A stretch of DNA of 64,000 nt, taken from NCBI GenBank assembly GCA_003260075.1, contig QLIY01000227.1, positions 105,774-169,773 of the forward strand. Reading direction: 5' to 3'. The DNA is from Phallusia mammillata (Eukaryota > Chordata > Ascidiacea > Phlebobranchia > Ascidiidae). The notes below the pieces were generated by a model. That model ran no database searches, was not told the DNA's origin, and worked only from the letters and a program-made list of their open reading frames with translations. Both the position numbers and the translations under genes were made by a program. Shown here piece after piece: positions 26,909-38,347 of the stretch (position 1 is its first letter; the number at the start of each line of letters is the position of its first letter).

Positions 26909-27306
26909 AGTAATGGTTTTTCAATTCACTGAAGTATTTTAAGTATGTATCATTCCTTATAAATTTGCCACCTTGTGATCAGAAGCATTTTAAAATATAT
27001 TTAAATGAAACTATATGTAATACTGAGCACTTTTTCTTTTTCAAGGTGCATTTTGTTTGCTTCCATGCTTGCAACCGTGCAGTAAATTATCTGTTTCAAT
27101 ACAAACCTNAGTAATGGTTTTTCAATTCACAAGTATTTTAAGTATGTATCATTCCTTATAAATTTGCCACCTTGTGATCAGAAGCATTTTAAAATATATT
27201 TAAATGAAACTATATGTAATACTGAGCACTTTTTCTTTTTCAAGGTGCATTTTGTTTGCTTCCATGCTTGCAACCGTGCAGTAAATTATCTGTTTCAATA
27301 CAAACC
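26909..27306. repeat. near-duplicate pair joined by one N
   Basis: Copy A 26909-27108, N at 27109, copy B 27110-27306. Copy B lacks a 4-bp ctga present in A. Here the join is an N instead of a C run. Confidence 0.9.
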
Positions 27307-27621
27307 TTTTTTAAAAATAATGTCACAAGATTTCAATTGTTAACAGAAGCTGTAAGACATATTTCAGTACCAACAATGACACAAACACTTACATTATGAA
27401 ATGACACACTATATTTAAGAAAATGTGATAACTAACATGGCTAGTAAATATTCTTGCCAATAATTTAATATGTTTATGAATTCATGATTGATCTGTATTA
27501 AAACAACATGTGACAGGTATAGCAATACAGGAAGGTAACAGACTTTGTAACATGGTATCATTCAATATCAATCAACAAAACATATCACATTTCAGTACAC
27601 ACCATATTACAAGAATTGTAC

Positions 27622-27860
27622 CAAAAAAGTAGACAACATTTCCAAATGTAGGTAAAGCAAGTAACATTTTTTTCTGCTTGGTTTAAAGTGATTTGTTTGT
27701 TTAATCTCAATATTCCAACATTCACAAGACATGTATCACATGAACACCAAAAAAAGTATACAAAATTTCCAAATGTAGGTAAAGCAAGTCAAATTTTTTT
27801 CTGCTTAAATTAAAGTGAATTGTTGATGTAATCTCAATATTCAAACGTTTCCAGGACATG
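27622..27860. repeat. two-copy diverged tandem repeat, about 120 bp
   Basis: Shared core: atttccaaatgtaggtaaag, then ttttttctgctt and aatctcaatattc, twice. Confidence 0.7.
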
Positions 27861-27974
27861 GTCAAAAAATAACATCACTTTGTATTGCACCATAAATATT
27901 TCCATACTAAAGCTACTGCAAGCATAATGCAAAAGGCCAGCGAAAGCTTAATTGTACAGGAGATGCACATTCCT

Positions 27975-30201
27975 TTAAGAACCTCTTAGCATCTTCACCC
28001 TATCCATAAATTGTTTTACCCTAACTTGATCCACTGCATTGCTCCATAGGCCTTCATGTTTGAAATAAGAACCAACAATCATGGCAGAAGCATCAATAAA
28101 TTGATCCACATTATTTGTGGTCACACCCGATCCCACTAAAACAGGGATTTTGACAGCACATTTTACTTCTGCAAAGCAAATTTAATTTGATTGACAGTGC
28201 ATTTAAACCGGATTCGGTTAATCCCAGCCTTTGCCTAATTCTGACAAAACTTGAGGTGCAAGTTGTTTCTTATGTGGTAAGGCTGTAACTAATCAACATC
28301 GATTAATCCAAATATTTCCCTTATCCGGACAATTTTTTGGTACAATCAGGTTAACCAAGATTTACTTAAAACATATGTCTAAGATACTTAGGATCAGGAA
28401 TGCATAAAATTTTATCCCTAAGTGCAAGCAAACCATTAGTTTTACAACAAAAGAGTCAAAACAAACTTGCTTGACATCAGGTGATATAATTGATAGTTAC
28501 GGTATAGACATGTGTTGATTAACAGGTTTCATGCCAATAAAAGACAACTTAGATTTGGTCAATACCTTATTTAGGCTGGCATGGTTCATAGTTAAATGTT
28601 ACCTTGAAATTATGCATATGCTATGGGTAAACCACCCAATTGTGGCAGTTAACTGATGCAATGTAAGATTTATCAACTTCTTAACATTTGTAAACATTTA
28701 TAATCTCCCTTAAAATATGTATGACTGAACAAAAGTCCAAAACTGATTAAATCACAGAATCAAAAAGTATAAAAATCGGTAGTTAAGCTAAACAAAAATC
28801 ATATGCTCAAACCTTTCATATGATTTTCATCTGGTGCTATCCCAGTTTCTGTGCCAGTTACAATAACACCATCACTTAGAAAAAATTCTGCAGCACGGGC
28901 AGTTTCAGTAACTGATATATCTTCGGTAACAGCATGAGAGCTAAAAAATGCATACCATTTCAATTTTTTTAGGAGTAAGTGAAATTGTGAATATGGCTTT
29001 AGTACATCACCTGTGTTTCTTTTTAATGTCTCCAAACACAAGAACATTTTCGGCACCAATAGACTTTCGATACCTCAAAAGTGTTCCAGCACAAGAATCA
29101 ATCCAACCCTCATCACCAATATGTGAAAACACGTAACCTTCAGCACGGATATAATCCAGTTCTGCATGATCCAAAGGTTGGACTTATATGTTTATACTGG
29201 TAAAATTTTACTTTTGACCAACGCATAAGTATGACAATGTGACTGCACATTTAATTTCATGAATAGATCTTAAAAATTTAAAGATTTTTAAACCCTGGTC
29301 AATTTGTTTGATGTAACAGTCCCCCAAAATTTAAAATTGTGTGTATAAATCTATAACACCATGATTTTTTATATTTAGGTTTAACAAAACTGCCAACAAG
29401 ATATAAAAAACAAACAGCATTATTTATTTTTAAGGTCTAGCAAATACAAACCACTATGAATTTACTTGTGCACTTAGCAACAGCTAAAGCTTCCCTATTT
29501 GCTGCAGTTAGTATCTGGATTCCAATGGGTACATCTGGGAATGTTTCTCTTAAACTTGAAGCTACAGTTGTCATGGAAGCCACAACCTCTGGACCCATGT
29601 CTGAGGCTTGTAAATAAGGAATGTCATGCATGTTTTCTATCATAATGGAGTCCTAAAAAGTGTGGGTGGTAATAAATACTGCATGTTACTGCATGGTGTG
29701 TGGAATGTGAGAATACAAGCCCAGACAAAGATAAATAAGACCAGATTCTAGTGTTATGTTAATTACAAACCCCAACCCTTTATAGCTGTCAGCGCTTTCA
29801 CAAGTCCAAAAAATTATAAGTATGTATATGTGTCCATAGAAACTGCTTACAATGTAATCACATGCAGTATTTAGTACCATGGAAAAGTGCATGTGTTTTT
29901 ACATTCCAGGGCCATTAAACATATTTACTTTGTATTTATTGAAAGAAGAAGTGATCAATTCATAACAACTTACAATACCACTGTTAAGATAAATGTCTGC
30001 TTCTTTCAAGGCATGAGATTTTATGGTGTCCATACACTCAATATTCCAAGGTGACCCTAAAACATGTTTTTTTTAAAGAGTGTTCTTTATTCATAAAAAC
30101 TACAAATATATAACTGTACCTGGCAAGGCTTTCAAATGTATCATACCTATTACAGACCCTTTGGCACGTCCAAACAGTTTTATAAATTTTTGCATAGACA
30201 T
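27975..30201 (-). CDS. BtpA/F13E9.13-family protein (TIM-barrel-type)
   Basis: Six exons: 30120-30201, 29974-30056, 29466-29652, 29011-29161, 28813-28940, 27975-28168; 274 residues, stop TAA. The start motif VIGMIHLKALPGSP, the early ENMHDIPY, the central EGYVFSHIGDEGWID and the late PVLVGSGVTTNNV are characteristic of the BtpA family. Bacterial BtpA is linked to photosystem I accumulation; metazoan members such as C. elegans F13E9.13 have no settled function. I chose the upstream of two in-frame ATGs (30201; the other is 30195). A 3' splice acceptor (aattttag) lies about 20 bp upstream of the start, with no matching donor exon of its own, as expected for trans-splicing. Intron 5 carries an old pogo-like repeat. 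The gene lies 136 bp downstream of FAM221 on the same strand. Confidence 0.85.
28198..28365. mobile_element. degraded pogo/Tigger-like MITE
   Basis: It shares aaaccggattcggtt, gacaaaacttgagg and atccggacaa strings with the intact element at 55747-55907. Ends eroded. It lies in intron 5 of the BtpA-family gene. Confidence 0.5.
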
Positions 30202-30337
30202 TGTGTTTGTACCGCTAACCGCTAAAATTATGACATGTGTTGTACACAAAACAACAACAATTGCTGATTCAAAGCATAAAAAAGCTTTTGCACAAAATTA
30301 CATAAATACAACATTAGAAAACGTATTGACCAATCCT
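30202..30337 (-). promoter_or_regulatory. intercistronic spacer with candidate trans-splice acceptor
   Basis: The 136-bp spacer between FAM221 stop and the BtpA-family start lacks canonical polyadenylation hexamers. A pyrimidine-rich acceptor, aattttag, ends at 30222. This is the arrangement expected if a two-gene transcript were resolved by spliced-leader addition, which is known in tunicates; here it is inferred. Confidence 0.35.
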
Positions 30338-31132
30338 TCAACTGTTCCATGGGGGCTGTTTAAACTTTTTGGGTTTCATCTTTGAACATGAAGGCTGAAT
30401 ATCCACAAGATCCACATTTATTGGAGTTGAAACTTTTCGTGAAGACAAAGGTTGCTCTAAAAACTCTCTAGATGGGGCACCGATGCCGCTGTCATCAAGC
30501 CTCATATATCCATCTATTAGGGAACTCATGCCTGTTAAACCACCCATTGCAGCGTAAGGAGGTTCATAGTTGGCAACAGGGTGACCACGCTTGACTCTTT
30601 CATCTCTTGTTTCGATAATCAAGGTGTGAGCTGATGCCAAATCACCACAGCCACATCTAAATGAGGTGGTAAATTCTCCACATTTGCAGCCCCTATAGTG
30701 ACAAGGATAAGGCCCTTTGTGAGAATGGTCATTGGACAAATGCTTGCAGTGACACCTTAATGGCTGGTTACCATTTTTAGGTACATAATTATATCCTGAG
30801 CATGTGCAGCCCTGATTTTTGCATTTTAGCTTAGATTGAGTAATCACTGCTGGATTTTTAAAGTCAGTTTGATGCTGTTTGTAACGGTGCTGACAAAAAC
30901 ACATGGTCTCGGGGCCAATCAACTTACAGTCTATGCCCTGTGTGTTGGTCCAGCTAGTGTACAGTCGATTTTTCATTCTCTGAGGCAGTACCGTCTTTTT
31001 ATAGTTTTCATACTCTTCAGGTGTAAACAGTTTTCCATTGTCATCGTCCCCTACAATGTTCCGGTATTCAAAGTAAGCATCAACAGCCGACGCAGCACTT
31101 CGGTCAAGTTTAAGATGCACTCGATTATCCAT
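30338..31132 (-). CDS. FAM221: FAM221 family cysteine-rich protein
   Basis: Single uninterrupted frame of 264 residues from ATG at 31132 to TGA at 30338. The centre is rich in paired Cys/His motifs (CFCQHRYKQH, GCTCSGYNYVP, CHCKHLSNDH, CKCGEF, RCGCGDLASAH), the pattern of the FAM221A/B family, whose biochemical role is unknown. The C-terminal quarter is Ser/Pro/Lys-rich and looks disordered. There is no intron. The next gene on this strand (BtpA family) begins 136 bp downstream, and the spacer has no AATAAA or ATTAAA, suggesting a shared transcript. Confidence 0.8.
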   Translation of the reverse strand: MDNRVHLKLDRSAASAVDAYFEYRNIVGDDDNGKLFTPEEYENYKKTVLPQRMKNRLYTSWTNTQGIDCKLIGPETMCFCQHRYKQHQTDFKNPAVITQSKLKCKNQGCTCSGYNYVPKNGNQPLRCHCKHLSNDHSHKGPYPCHYRGCKCGEFTTSFRCGCGDLASAHTLIIETRDERVKRGHPVANYEPPYAAMGGLTGMSSLIDGYMRLDDSGIGAPSREFLEQPLSSRKVSTPINVDLVDIQPSCSKMKPKKFKQPPWNS

Positions 31133-31708
31133 TTTTACACACGCTACGTCGCTAACTTAACGGCTGAAGTGTTTTCACACCGTAACACAGTAAAAAGTTG
31201 CTTATAAGGTAATCGGTAGTTTGTCTCGAGGAAGTATAGTATTTTCAACACGTTATGCAATAGCTACATTTGAAAAAAAAGATGAGTCCAACTTAAAAGC
31301 ACAAAAATAAAATCGCGACAGTACAAATTAGGTGCTTACCCGTCGCCATGGCAACGCGCAAAGTAAATTGTGCAGATTTGGCAAATCTTTCTAGTGGTTT
31401 CAAAACAATAACATGTTTATCATCCGATCCTGGGGGGTTTGTTTAAAACACGCATTTAAAAAATATTTTGAACTTTAACCCAAGTTATTGAAATGGTTTA
31501 AGTTCAAAATCATTCTGTGAAGTCACAAGTCCTCCTGAAGAATTCCATGCATACCAAGCCTTTTAGCTGCAAAAACGAGAAATACCCTCGCACATTGAGT
31601 AGGGTCAAACTCTAGCTTATTGCTTTCCTCTGCTGCTGTTTAGAGGGACGTGTCTTCAGTGCAGTGACCACAATTTTTATCAAGAGAAATCCACTTGACA
31701 TTGTAATG

Positions 31709-32857
31709 CAGTGCTCTTCAACCTTTTTAGTGGCACGGAACCCTTGAAGTATATTGTCAAATTTTTGCGGAACCCCACAAAGAAAAATCTTAATACGCAT
31801 GTAATACAATAGGCTCCAGAAAATGTGTGCATTTTTAACCAGTGGCGTGGCCAAAGGGGTCGAAGTGTACACATGTTAGTTATAGATTTTTCAAATGCAT
31901 TAGATCAGTGGTTCTTAACCTGTGGGTAATTACCCCCAAAAGGGTAATTTGGCATTTTAAAAGGGGTAACATAGATTTTCTGTTATAGTTATCTTTATAT
32001 TATTGATAATCATGATAATCAGATTTGCATGCTTAGTAGCTAAAAAGCAGTATCACCCTTCCTATTAACTGCTTTTGAAATGGACCTTTGAATGTACAAT
32101 AAATAATGACTTTGGTTTTCTCTGGTTTTATTTTGGATTGCAAGCTATATTAGGCGATGTTTTTCTAAAAGGGGGTAATTGATATCCATCAAAACATATT
32201 GTGGGTAACAACAGAGAAAAGGTTAAGAACCACTGCATTAGATGGTGGAAAAGGGGAATTTTTGTGACGTCATACCGAGCATTAAGATGCTCGGTGCTCG
32301 ACTAAACAGTAAGATGCTCGGTGCTCGATTAAACAGAACATTTGCAGTTCTGGCACATCCCTAACGCCTAGTGTTACTCAGAAAATAGGAACCGCAGATG
32401 ATCTTGGATTTGTTATTCAAAAACTTGTTAAAAGTCACAAAATATTTGGCACACCCAAAATGTTCTGTTATCTACTCTACGACACTGTTTTTAGTCAACA
32501 CACCCCAAGCACATAAAAACGATTCAGTGAAACGATTTGCCATGTTACATGGATTGGTCGTTTGTCGTTTCTGTATTTGTCTCACACTTCGGCCACAGAG
32601 TAGCAAAGCTTGGTTTATTACGTCACAATTGATCAATGGGTTAACTAGATTTGGTAAACTAGACAAGGTTAACTAGATTGTACAGGCGAGCGTTGCTGTT
32701 CGCCACAGTGACATTATGAATCATTTTTGAATTGGTACAAGAAAGCTCGGGGAACCCCTGCGGAACCCTTAAAGTTCACTGAACCCCTGAGAAAGTTGTA
32801 CGGAACCCTAGGGTACGGAAGCCTAGGGTTCCGCGGAACCCCGGTTGAAGAGCCTTG
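31709..32857. mobile_element. hAT-like non-autonomous element with 8-bp target duplication
   Basis: The ends CAGTGCTCTTCAACC and GGTTGAAGAGCCTTG are inverted repeats, flanked on both sides by ttgtaatg (31701-31708 and 32858-32865). No transposase frame. A second hAT element is inserted inside at 31906-32235. The flanking internal sequence repeats 'cggaaccc' many times and has a short direct repeat around 32285-32335 (gatgctcggtgctcg). Confidence 0.85.
31906..32235. mobile_element. hAT-like MITE nested in the larger element
   Basis: Inverted ends CAGTGGTTCTTAACC / GGTTAAGAACCACTG, exact 8-bp target duplication cattagat (31898-31905 and 32236-32243). 330 bp, no coding capacity. Confidence 0.92.
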
Positions 32858-33410
32858 TTGTAATGTAAGCAGAGGCGACCTGAAGCTGACCAACATGGAA
32901 CACAATGTCGAAACAATTATCCCATTTATATTGTCCATGAAATAAATTCGTTTTGATATTTATTATAAGGGGGCGTTTTCAAATTACGTAAAAGGGACTG
33001 TACAGCAAAAAACTGTTGTTAACCACTGCTCTACACACCGGTCCAAAGTGCGTCAGTTTACCGACATAAAAATGCAGATATTTTGAACTGGACAAAGTTG
33101 TTGAACTGCCACTGTTCGGCACACAACAAATTTCGAAAATATGAAAAAATGAACGTGATCACATCACTGACGAGAAAAAAGAAAAGTGATTTTTTCCGAG
33201 TTTGCATTGCTGCCTGCCACTAGGTGAAAAATGATTCAAAATCGCTCCGCTTTTAATATAGCCTACTCGTCAGAAGATTATCCAACAAAAGCTGATGGAA
33301 AACAAACTCAGACAAATGTTTTTTTTACCGAGATCCGGAAACATTATCGCTGTGTTGCATTGACCGCTACAATACAGAAACTTCATTAAAATAAAGGACT
33401 GTGAAAGTGT

Positions 33411-33829
33411 TAGGCCCCATCCACACTGCTCGCACGATCTTTGTTTATTAATGTTTTGTCCGCAGGCGGCGCGAGCTTGATCTCACGCTGCGTGCATCGC
33501 CGGCAGCCGAATTGAAAATCCATTGTTCGGGCAGCGCGTGCAGGCAAAAGTGAACGAATTTGCTATGAGGGGTTGAGCCACATGGTGTTTATGTTAGTAA
33601 AACTGCATATATTTGTTCTTTTAGCGAATATATAGCAATGAGTAATAAAGCAAATATTATTCAGGAAAAATTATGTTTAATAATCTTATGCGGGATTTCA
33701 TATCATTTAGTCTTGACAAAATGTTAGCAGTCAACCAAGCATGAAGTAGACAATGTGGTCAACGCCGACGCAATTCCAAGCCAAGCGAGCGATCGTGCGT
33801 GCGAGCAATTAACCAGTGTGGATCGGGCA
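33411..33829. mobile_element. probable MITE with imperfect terminal inverted repeats
   Basis: Left end ggccccatccacactg...ctcgcacgatc; right end gatcgtgcgtgcgagc...cagtgtggatcgggc. No target duplication recognised. Confidence 0.5.
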
Positions 33830-34743
33830 GACGCATAATGCAAGCAGCGTAAAACATAAGAAGACTTGCGGTAAATTACTTTGGGGGTCCGCAGACTTAT
33901 AGCCTACAATTATAAAAAGGGTCCGTGACTACAAAAAGGTTGGGTTTAGCTAAACCCACCTAGGTGGTATGCAGCGATAGAAAAAATTATCCGGAATAAA
34001 TGCAACACTGGTTTAATGTTAGCAAGCCATTACATTTTATCACAGTTTCAATGTTGCAAAGGAAGTTCCATTCTAGCCTACTGTTTTTTTTCGTGATTCG
34101 GATTTTATTACAACGTATTTTTTTTAAATGGACAAACGATCAAAGAGATGTGTCGTAACAAAACCTTGTACTTTTTCCCGCCAGTCCGTTTAATAAAGCG
34201 AAATAACATGAAAAGCGAAAACATCAATTGGAATGACTCACTGCTTCTTCCTTTGGGAAAAGCTAAGGAGAAATTCTTAGGTTTCCGCGTAAACGCGAAT
34301 AAAGGATGCTGGGAGGAAAACAGGGCCTGGGACCTGTCGCTTGACGTAATAAAGGCCGGGTGGTGAAACTATCGTCAACCACGTGCGTTCCTCAGTAGCT
34401 AGTAGCTACTTCACAGTGCTGGCGCGAAAACTGCGGTCAAATATACTACGTAGCAACTAGCAACCAACAAAGCAAAAACTGTTTTTACTGCTTTTTATAT
34501 ATTTAATGTGACGACCAGGGACATTGATAAACGCTTGATATATTTTATATGTTACAATAATTTGTTTCCTTGACATGGTTCGATATTGTTTTCGTCAAAG
34601 GTTTGTATCATTATGCACGTGATTATAGTTTACCGGTAGTTCAATTAGTTCCCGGTTTCCCGCTCTTTGGAATTTAAAGAGAATAAATTAAGTCTTTTTT
34701 GTGCTAGAGCGCTATCAGCATGAATGTGAAACACAGTTCCTGG

Positions 34744-34883
34744 CAAAGGCCATGCACTAAGTCCGCGACAAATCTAAACGTGATTGCATAAGGCATTTTT
34801 GTTTTGTACAGGGGGGGGGGACAAAGGCCATGCACCCGCGACAAATCTAAACGTGATTGCATAAGGCATTTTTGTTTTGTACA
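34744..34883. repeat. near-duplicate pair split by a 10-G run
   Basis: Copy A 34744-34810, G run 34811-34820, copy B 34822-34883; B lacks a 6-bp stretch (taagtc-type indel). Confidence 0.85.
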
Positions 34884-35256
34884 CGAACGTGTTCTTTTCT
34901 TATGGGCTGAAGTATTTGTACTAAAGCAGGATATTGGTAGTGTAAGTTTGACATGCTGCAGTCCAAATGCGACGTTTTATTGAGATTAGAACATCAAGAT
35001 TATAAATCTTACAAGTCGCAGTCAATTGGATTTATAGGTGTACATGTACTTTGGGTCACAAAATGTCGGGACTGATATTTGTTGTTTTTAAAGTATTTGT
35101 GTGCCCTAAAGTTTTAACAAATGACAACCTGGAGACAGTTGGAAACAAAAATGCTACTGAGTCCATATAAATTATTACCTGCTATAAACGGTTTACTATC
35201 CCATGAGCTATGACCATTGCATTTTTTACATTCAATTAAATTGAAAAAAACATTGA

Positions 35257-35368
35257 AATTTTTACATTCAATTAAATTGATTTACAATTCTGTGCCTAAA
35301 GTTATTGGGGGGGGGGAATTTTTTACATTCAATTAAATTGATTTACAATTCTGTGCCTAAAGTTATTG
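35257..35368. repeat. near-duplicate pair split by a 10-G run
   Basis: Copy A 35257-35306, G run 35307-35316, copy B 35317-35368. Part of the block occurs once more just upstream (35221-35245). Confidence 0.8.
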
Positions 35369-35824
35369 TGACTAATTAGAAATGCCAAATGTCCCTTGAG
35401 GCAAAAAAGAGACAATGCATGTATTGCACTCACTGACCTACTTAGCAATCAATAAGGTCTGTTGCAGTCCTTCTGGTCTGTTAACAGCTGTTGCATATTT
35501 TGTCTTGCATGCTTAGTGACTTGGTTGTATGCAGTTGAGTGGCTGGCTGCTACGATGCATTTCTTAAAATGTCTGGGTTCTTGGTTTTGTTTCAAGCAGC
35601 TTTGCAAAAATATGCGGTTGTGGGTTTTGTTTCAGCAGGATTTGCATGCAAGAGTGCCCATATGGCATGCAGTTGTACAGGGTAGAAGTTTTAGAACTGT
35701 AAATTCATTGTGTTTAGTTTTACCAAAGTGCAGTGGCTGTGTTCTTCTTTTAATATACCCCATTTATATTTTTAGGTACTGCTATTTTTACTGTTTGTAT
35801 ATTCTGTGTGCCAAAAACAACAAA

Positions 35825-37357
35825 ATGAAATTCGAGCTATTGCACATTTTAAGTCTGATTACTGCTGTCATTGAAGGGCTTTTCTTCACTGGTCTGATCT
35901 TTGGTTGGTCTTCAATTAGTTTTGTTTTAAAGCAAGAAGGTTACTTCAGTCTCTATTGTTCTTCTGGAAGCCTCAACACTTCAACATTAACAAATACATC
36001 TTCTAACATCACTGGAACTACCTCTACAGCAAATCCGACATGTACAGTCCAAGAAGAAAGTATCAATTTGGTGTTTACCATTGCCAGTGTTGCTCTATCA
36101 TTTTCAACATTACCTAATGGAGCTATTTTTGACCATTTTGGGACTTGGGTTGCAAGAGTGTTTGCAATTCTGCTGTTCACATGTGGCTGTGTCTTGGTAT
36201 CAGTGTCAAGCATTGCCACATCTTGGATGCTGTACCCAGCAATGTGCTGTTTGGCCGTCGGTGGCATTCTTATGCTTCTAACGAATATGCAGCTTGGAAA
36301 TTTGTTTGGGCCTGCTCGGTCCTCTGTCATTACACTCCTAAATGGTGCTCTTGACTCATCATCATTTGTCTTTCTCTTAGTAAAGCTAGCTTATGATCAA
36401 GGTATACATTTAAGCACAATTTTTCAGTTTATTGCTATCTGCTCCATTTTTCAGTGGGCACGCACAATTCTTCTTTTACCAAAAATGCACATTCCTTTTC
36501 CATTGCCTAAAGGCAAATTTCAGTATGGTTTGCATGACTGCAAAACTAACGCCACAAACTTAGATAATGACGATCCCAGCAAGATACAGCTGCAAGAATC
36601 TGGGAATGATGAAACAGAAACCAAAAAAGAACCAGTAACTGCGGATTCAGATACAGTTACCTTTATCTCATGTGTTAAGTGTGTGAAATTCTGGACCAAC
36701 TTAATGCATTTAAGCATTCTCCAACTGCGTAACTACTTCTTTCTTGGAACTTTTGTCACATGGATGGATGGACTTTTGCCAGCAGGCAGCAATGAATTAG
36801 GTGGATACATAAATGTTTTTGGAATCTGCCAGTTTTTCGGTGTCCTTACTGCACCGTTAAATGGTTTTCTAATTGATGGAACAAAAAAATGGTTCAGCAA
36901 ATCAACAAGTGACCCAGCTATTGCTTCAGCAAAGGCTGTGTCAGTTTCTGCTTTTACAACCAGCTTATTGGGTGTTTTGTTTTCACTTATTGTAGCCATT
37001 CCTATTGCCCCAATCCAGTACATCTCATTTGTCCTTCAGGTGGTGTTTCGATCCTTTCTTTATGGTGGCAACGCTAGTTTTATTGCCTTTTCATTCCCGG
37101 TGCAACATTTTGGCAAGCTGTATGGCCTTACTATGACACTTGGTGGAGTGGTTGCCCTCTTACAATTTCCATTATTTAGTCTAGTGCTTCGAGCTTTAAA
37201 CAAGGACTTCACATCTGTGAATATAGCTTACATAATAATCTGTGCTCTTACCAGTATTCATCCAGCATTGCTGTACTGGAGCAGTGTCAAGAAAGAAAAA
37301 AAGTTGAAAAGCAAACCTAAGTCTGTGGAAAAGGAAAATCTTACTGCCAACTGCTAA
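35825..37357 (+). CDS. SLC43A3: SLC43A3-like membrane transporter (major facilitator fold)
   Basis: One coding exon, 510 residues, TAA stop. It matches the SLC43 family throughout. The N-terminal membrane helix has FFTGLIFGWSS. A Ser/Thr-rich glycosylatable loop with several NxS/T sites follows, then FDHFGTWVARV, the GGILMLLTN...GNLFG segment, and ARTILLLPKMHIPFPLP before the central cytoplasmic loop. The C-half contains RSFLYGGNASF and HFGKLYGLTM. These specific strings favour SLC43A3 (a purine nucleobase transporter in vertebrates) over the SLC43A1/2 amino-acid transporters. The frame stays open upstream to 35462, but that part resembles no family protein. A 3' acceptor (tatttttag) ends at 35775, 49 bp before the ATG, so 35825 is the likely start and the 5'UTR is probably trans-spliced. 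Intronless here. Confidence 0.88.
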   Translation: MKFELLHILSLITAVIEGLFFTGLIFGWSSISFVLKQEGYFSLYCSSGSLNTSTLTNTSSNITGTTSTANPTCTVQEESINLVFTIASVALSFSTLPNGAIFDHFGTWVARVFAILLFTCGCVLVSVSSIATSWMLYPAMCCLAVGGILMLLTNMQLGNLFGPARSSVITLLNGALDSSSFVFLLVKLAYDQGIHLSTIFQFIAICSIFQWARTILLLPKMHIPFPLPKGKFQYGLHDCKTNATNLDNDDPSKIQLQESGNDETETKKEPVTADSDTVTFISCVKCVKFWTNLMHLSILQLRNYFFLGTFVTWMDGLLPAGSNELGGYINVFGICQFFGVLTAPLNGFLIDGTKKWFSKSTSDPAIASAKAVSVSAFTTSLLGVLFSLIVAIPIAPIQYISFVLQVVFRSFLYGGNASFIAFSFPVQHFGKLYGLTMTLGGVVALLQFPLFSLVLRALNKDFTSVNIAYIIICALTSIHPALLYWSSVKKEKKLKSKPKSVEKENLTANC

Positions 37358-38347
37358 AAAGGAAAACTTAAACAAATTGTTGCTGAAGTACAAGTTTTGA
37401 AGTCCTGGGGACTGAAATGTAATGCTTTGTTTTGGACACAAAATGGCCATGTAATTGTTGTAACACTGGATGTACATAGACAAGCCTAATTTTAGAGTGT
37501 TTAATTTATCACCCAACTCTTTTTGTGCTGCTGTTTTCAAGGCAATTTCAAGACTGTTTTGTGTGAAAATACTATGTAGTGTCATTTTTTGTACATATGT
37601 TCCTTTTTATTGTGGCTGTTATTTGTTTTGAGGGCATAGTGGGGGGGGTGTTTCAAAACTTAAAATTCTTAATTAGTGTGTAATTTAATTTTCCTGTGTC
37701 CAAATTTTTTAAACCATAAATGGATCCAAATTTTTTATGTCGTTTTTTCAATTGTTGCATACACAAATGTTTTAGTGTCAATTACCTGCTATAATTTAAG
37801 ATATTCCTTTTTTAAGTTATATGTACTATTTATCAAAATTTCCAAGTTCCATATGTCAATGCATATTTACACCCCACAATATTGTTGAAGAAAGTTACTG
37901 TTTGCAATTTAGTCATTTGATTCAAACATCCACACATGTAAATTCAACATCTTTCAATGACAATCTTATGAGCTTGAAAATGTGCCTTAGTTGGTTCACT
38001 ACCTTTTTTGTGTGTAATTGTATAATTTATGTGCTAAAAACTAAACAATGTGCTACACTTCATTTTTTATTGCCATAAACTGATGCTGCTAATATCAACT
38101 GTAAAAAAGCTTGGATTAAGACTGATCAAAATTGTTTGTTTGTTTTCTATCTCAATTTTTTTGTATTTTTTTAATGCAGACAAAATGTTGGACCTATGAT
38201 TTTTTGTTTACATTTAATAACAATGAGATCAAAAATCCTCAAATGTCTTTAAAAGAGATGTGTATGCATTGTGTGCTAATGCAATCTTCTAAATTGCCCG
38301 AATGGTTCTTATTTACTGAAATGTTGCTGTTTTTGTTGTTGTTTAGC

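Larger units (their letters stand above)
26169..27974. other. 3' flank between EVA1 and the BtpA-family gene
   Basis: The two genes converge across this AT-rich stretch. It holds the block pair at 26909-27306 and a diverged tandem repeat at about 27622-27860. No further gene seen. Confidence 0.5.
31133..35824. other. intergenic region between FAM221 and SLC43A3-like gene
   Basis: No gene recognised. It contains the nested hAT elements, a probable MITE at 33411-33829 and two small near-duplicate pairs split by G runs. Confidence 0.5.

Noticed and set aside
35462..35824. N-terminal extension of the SLC43A3-like frame
   Set aside because: Open and in frame, but unlike any SLC43 protein; an acceptor at 35775 splits it and the family start fits the ATG at 35825.
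37641..37648. 8-nt G run
   Set aside because: No duplicated flanks; likely an ordinary homopolymer.
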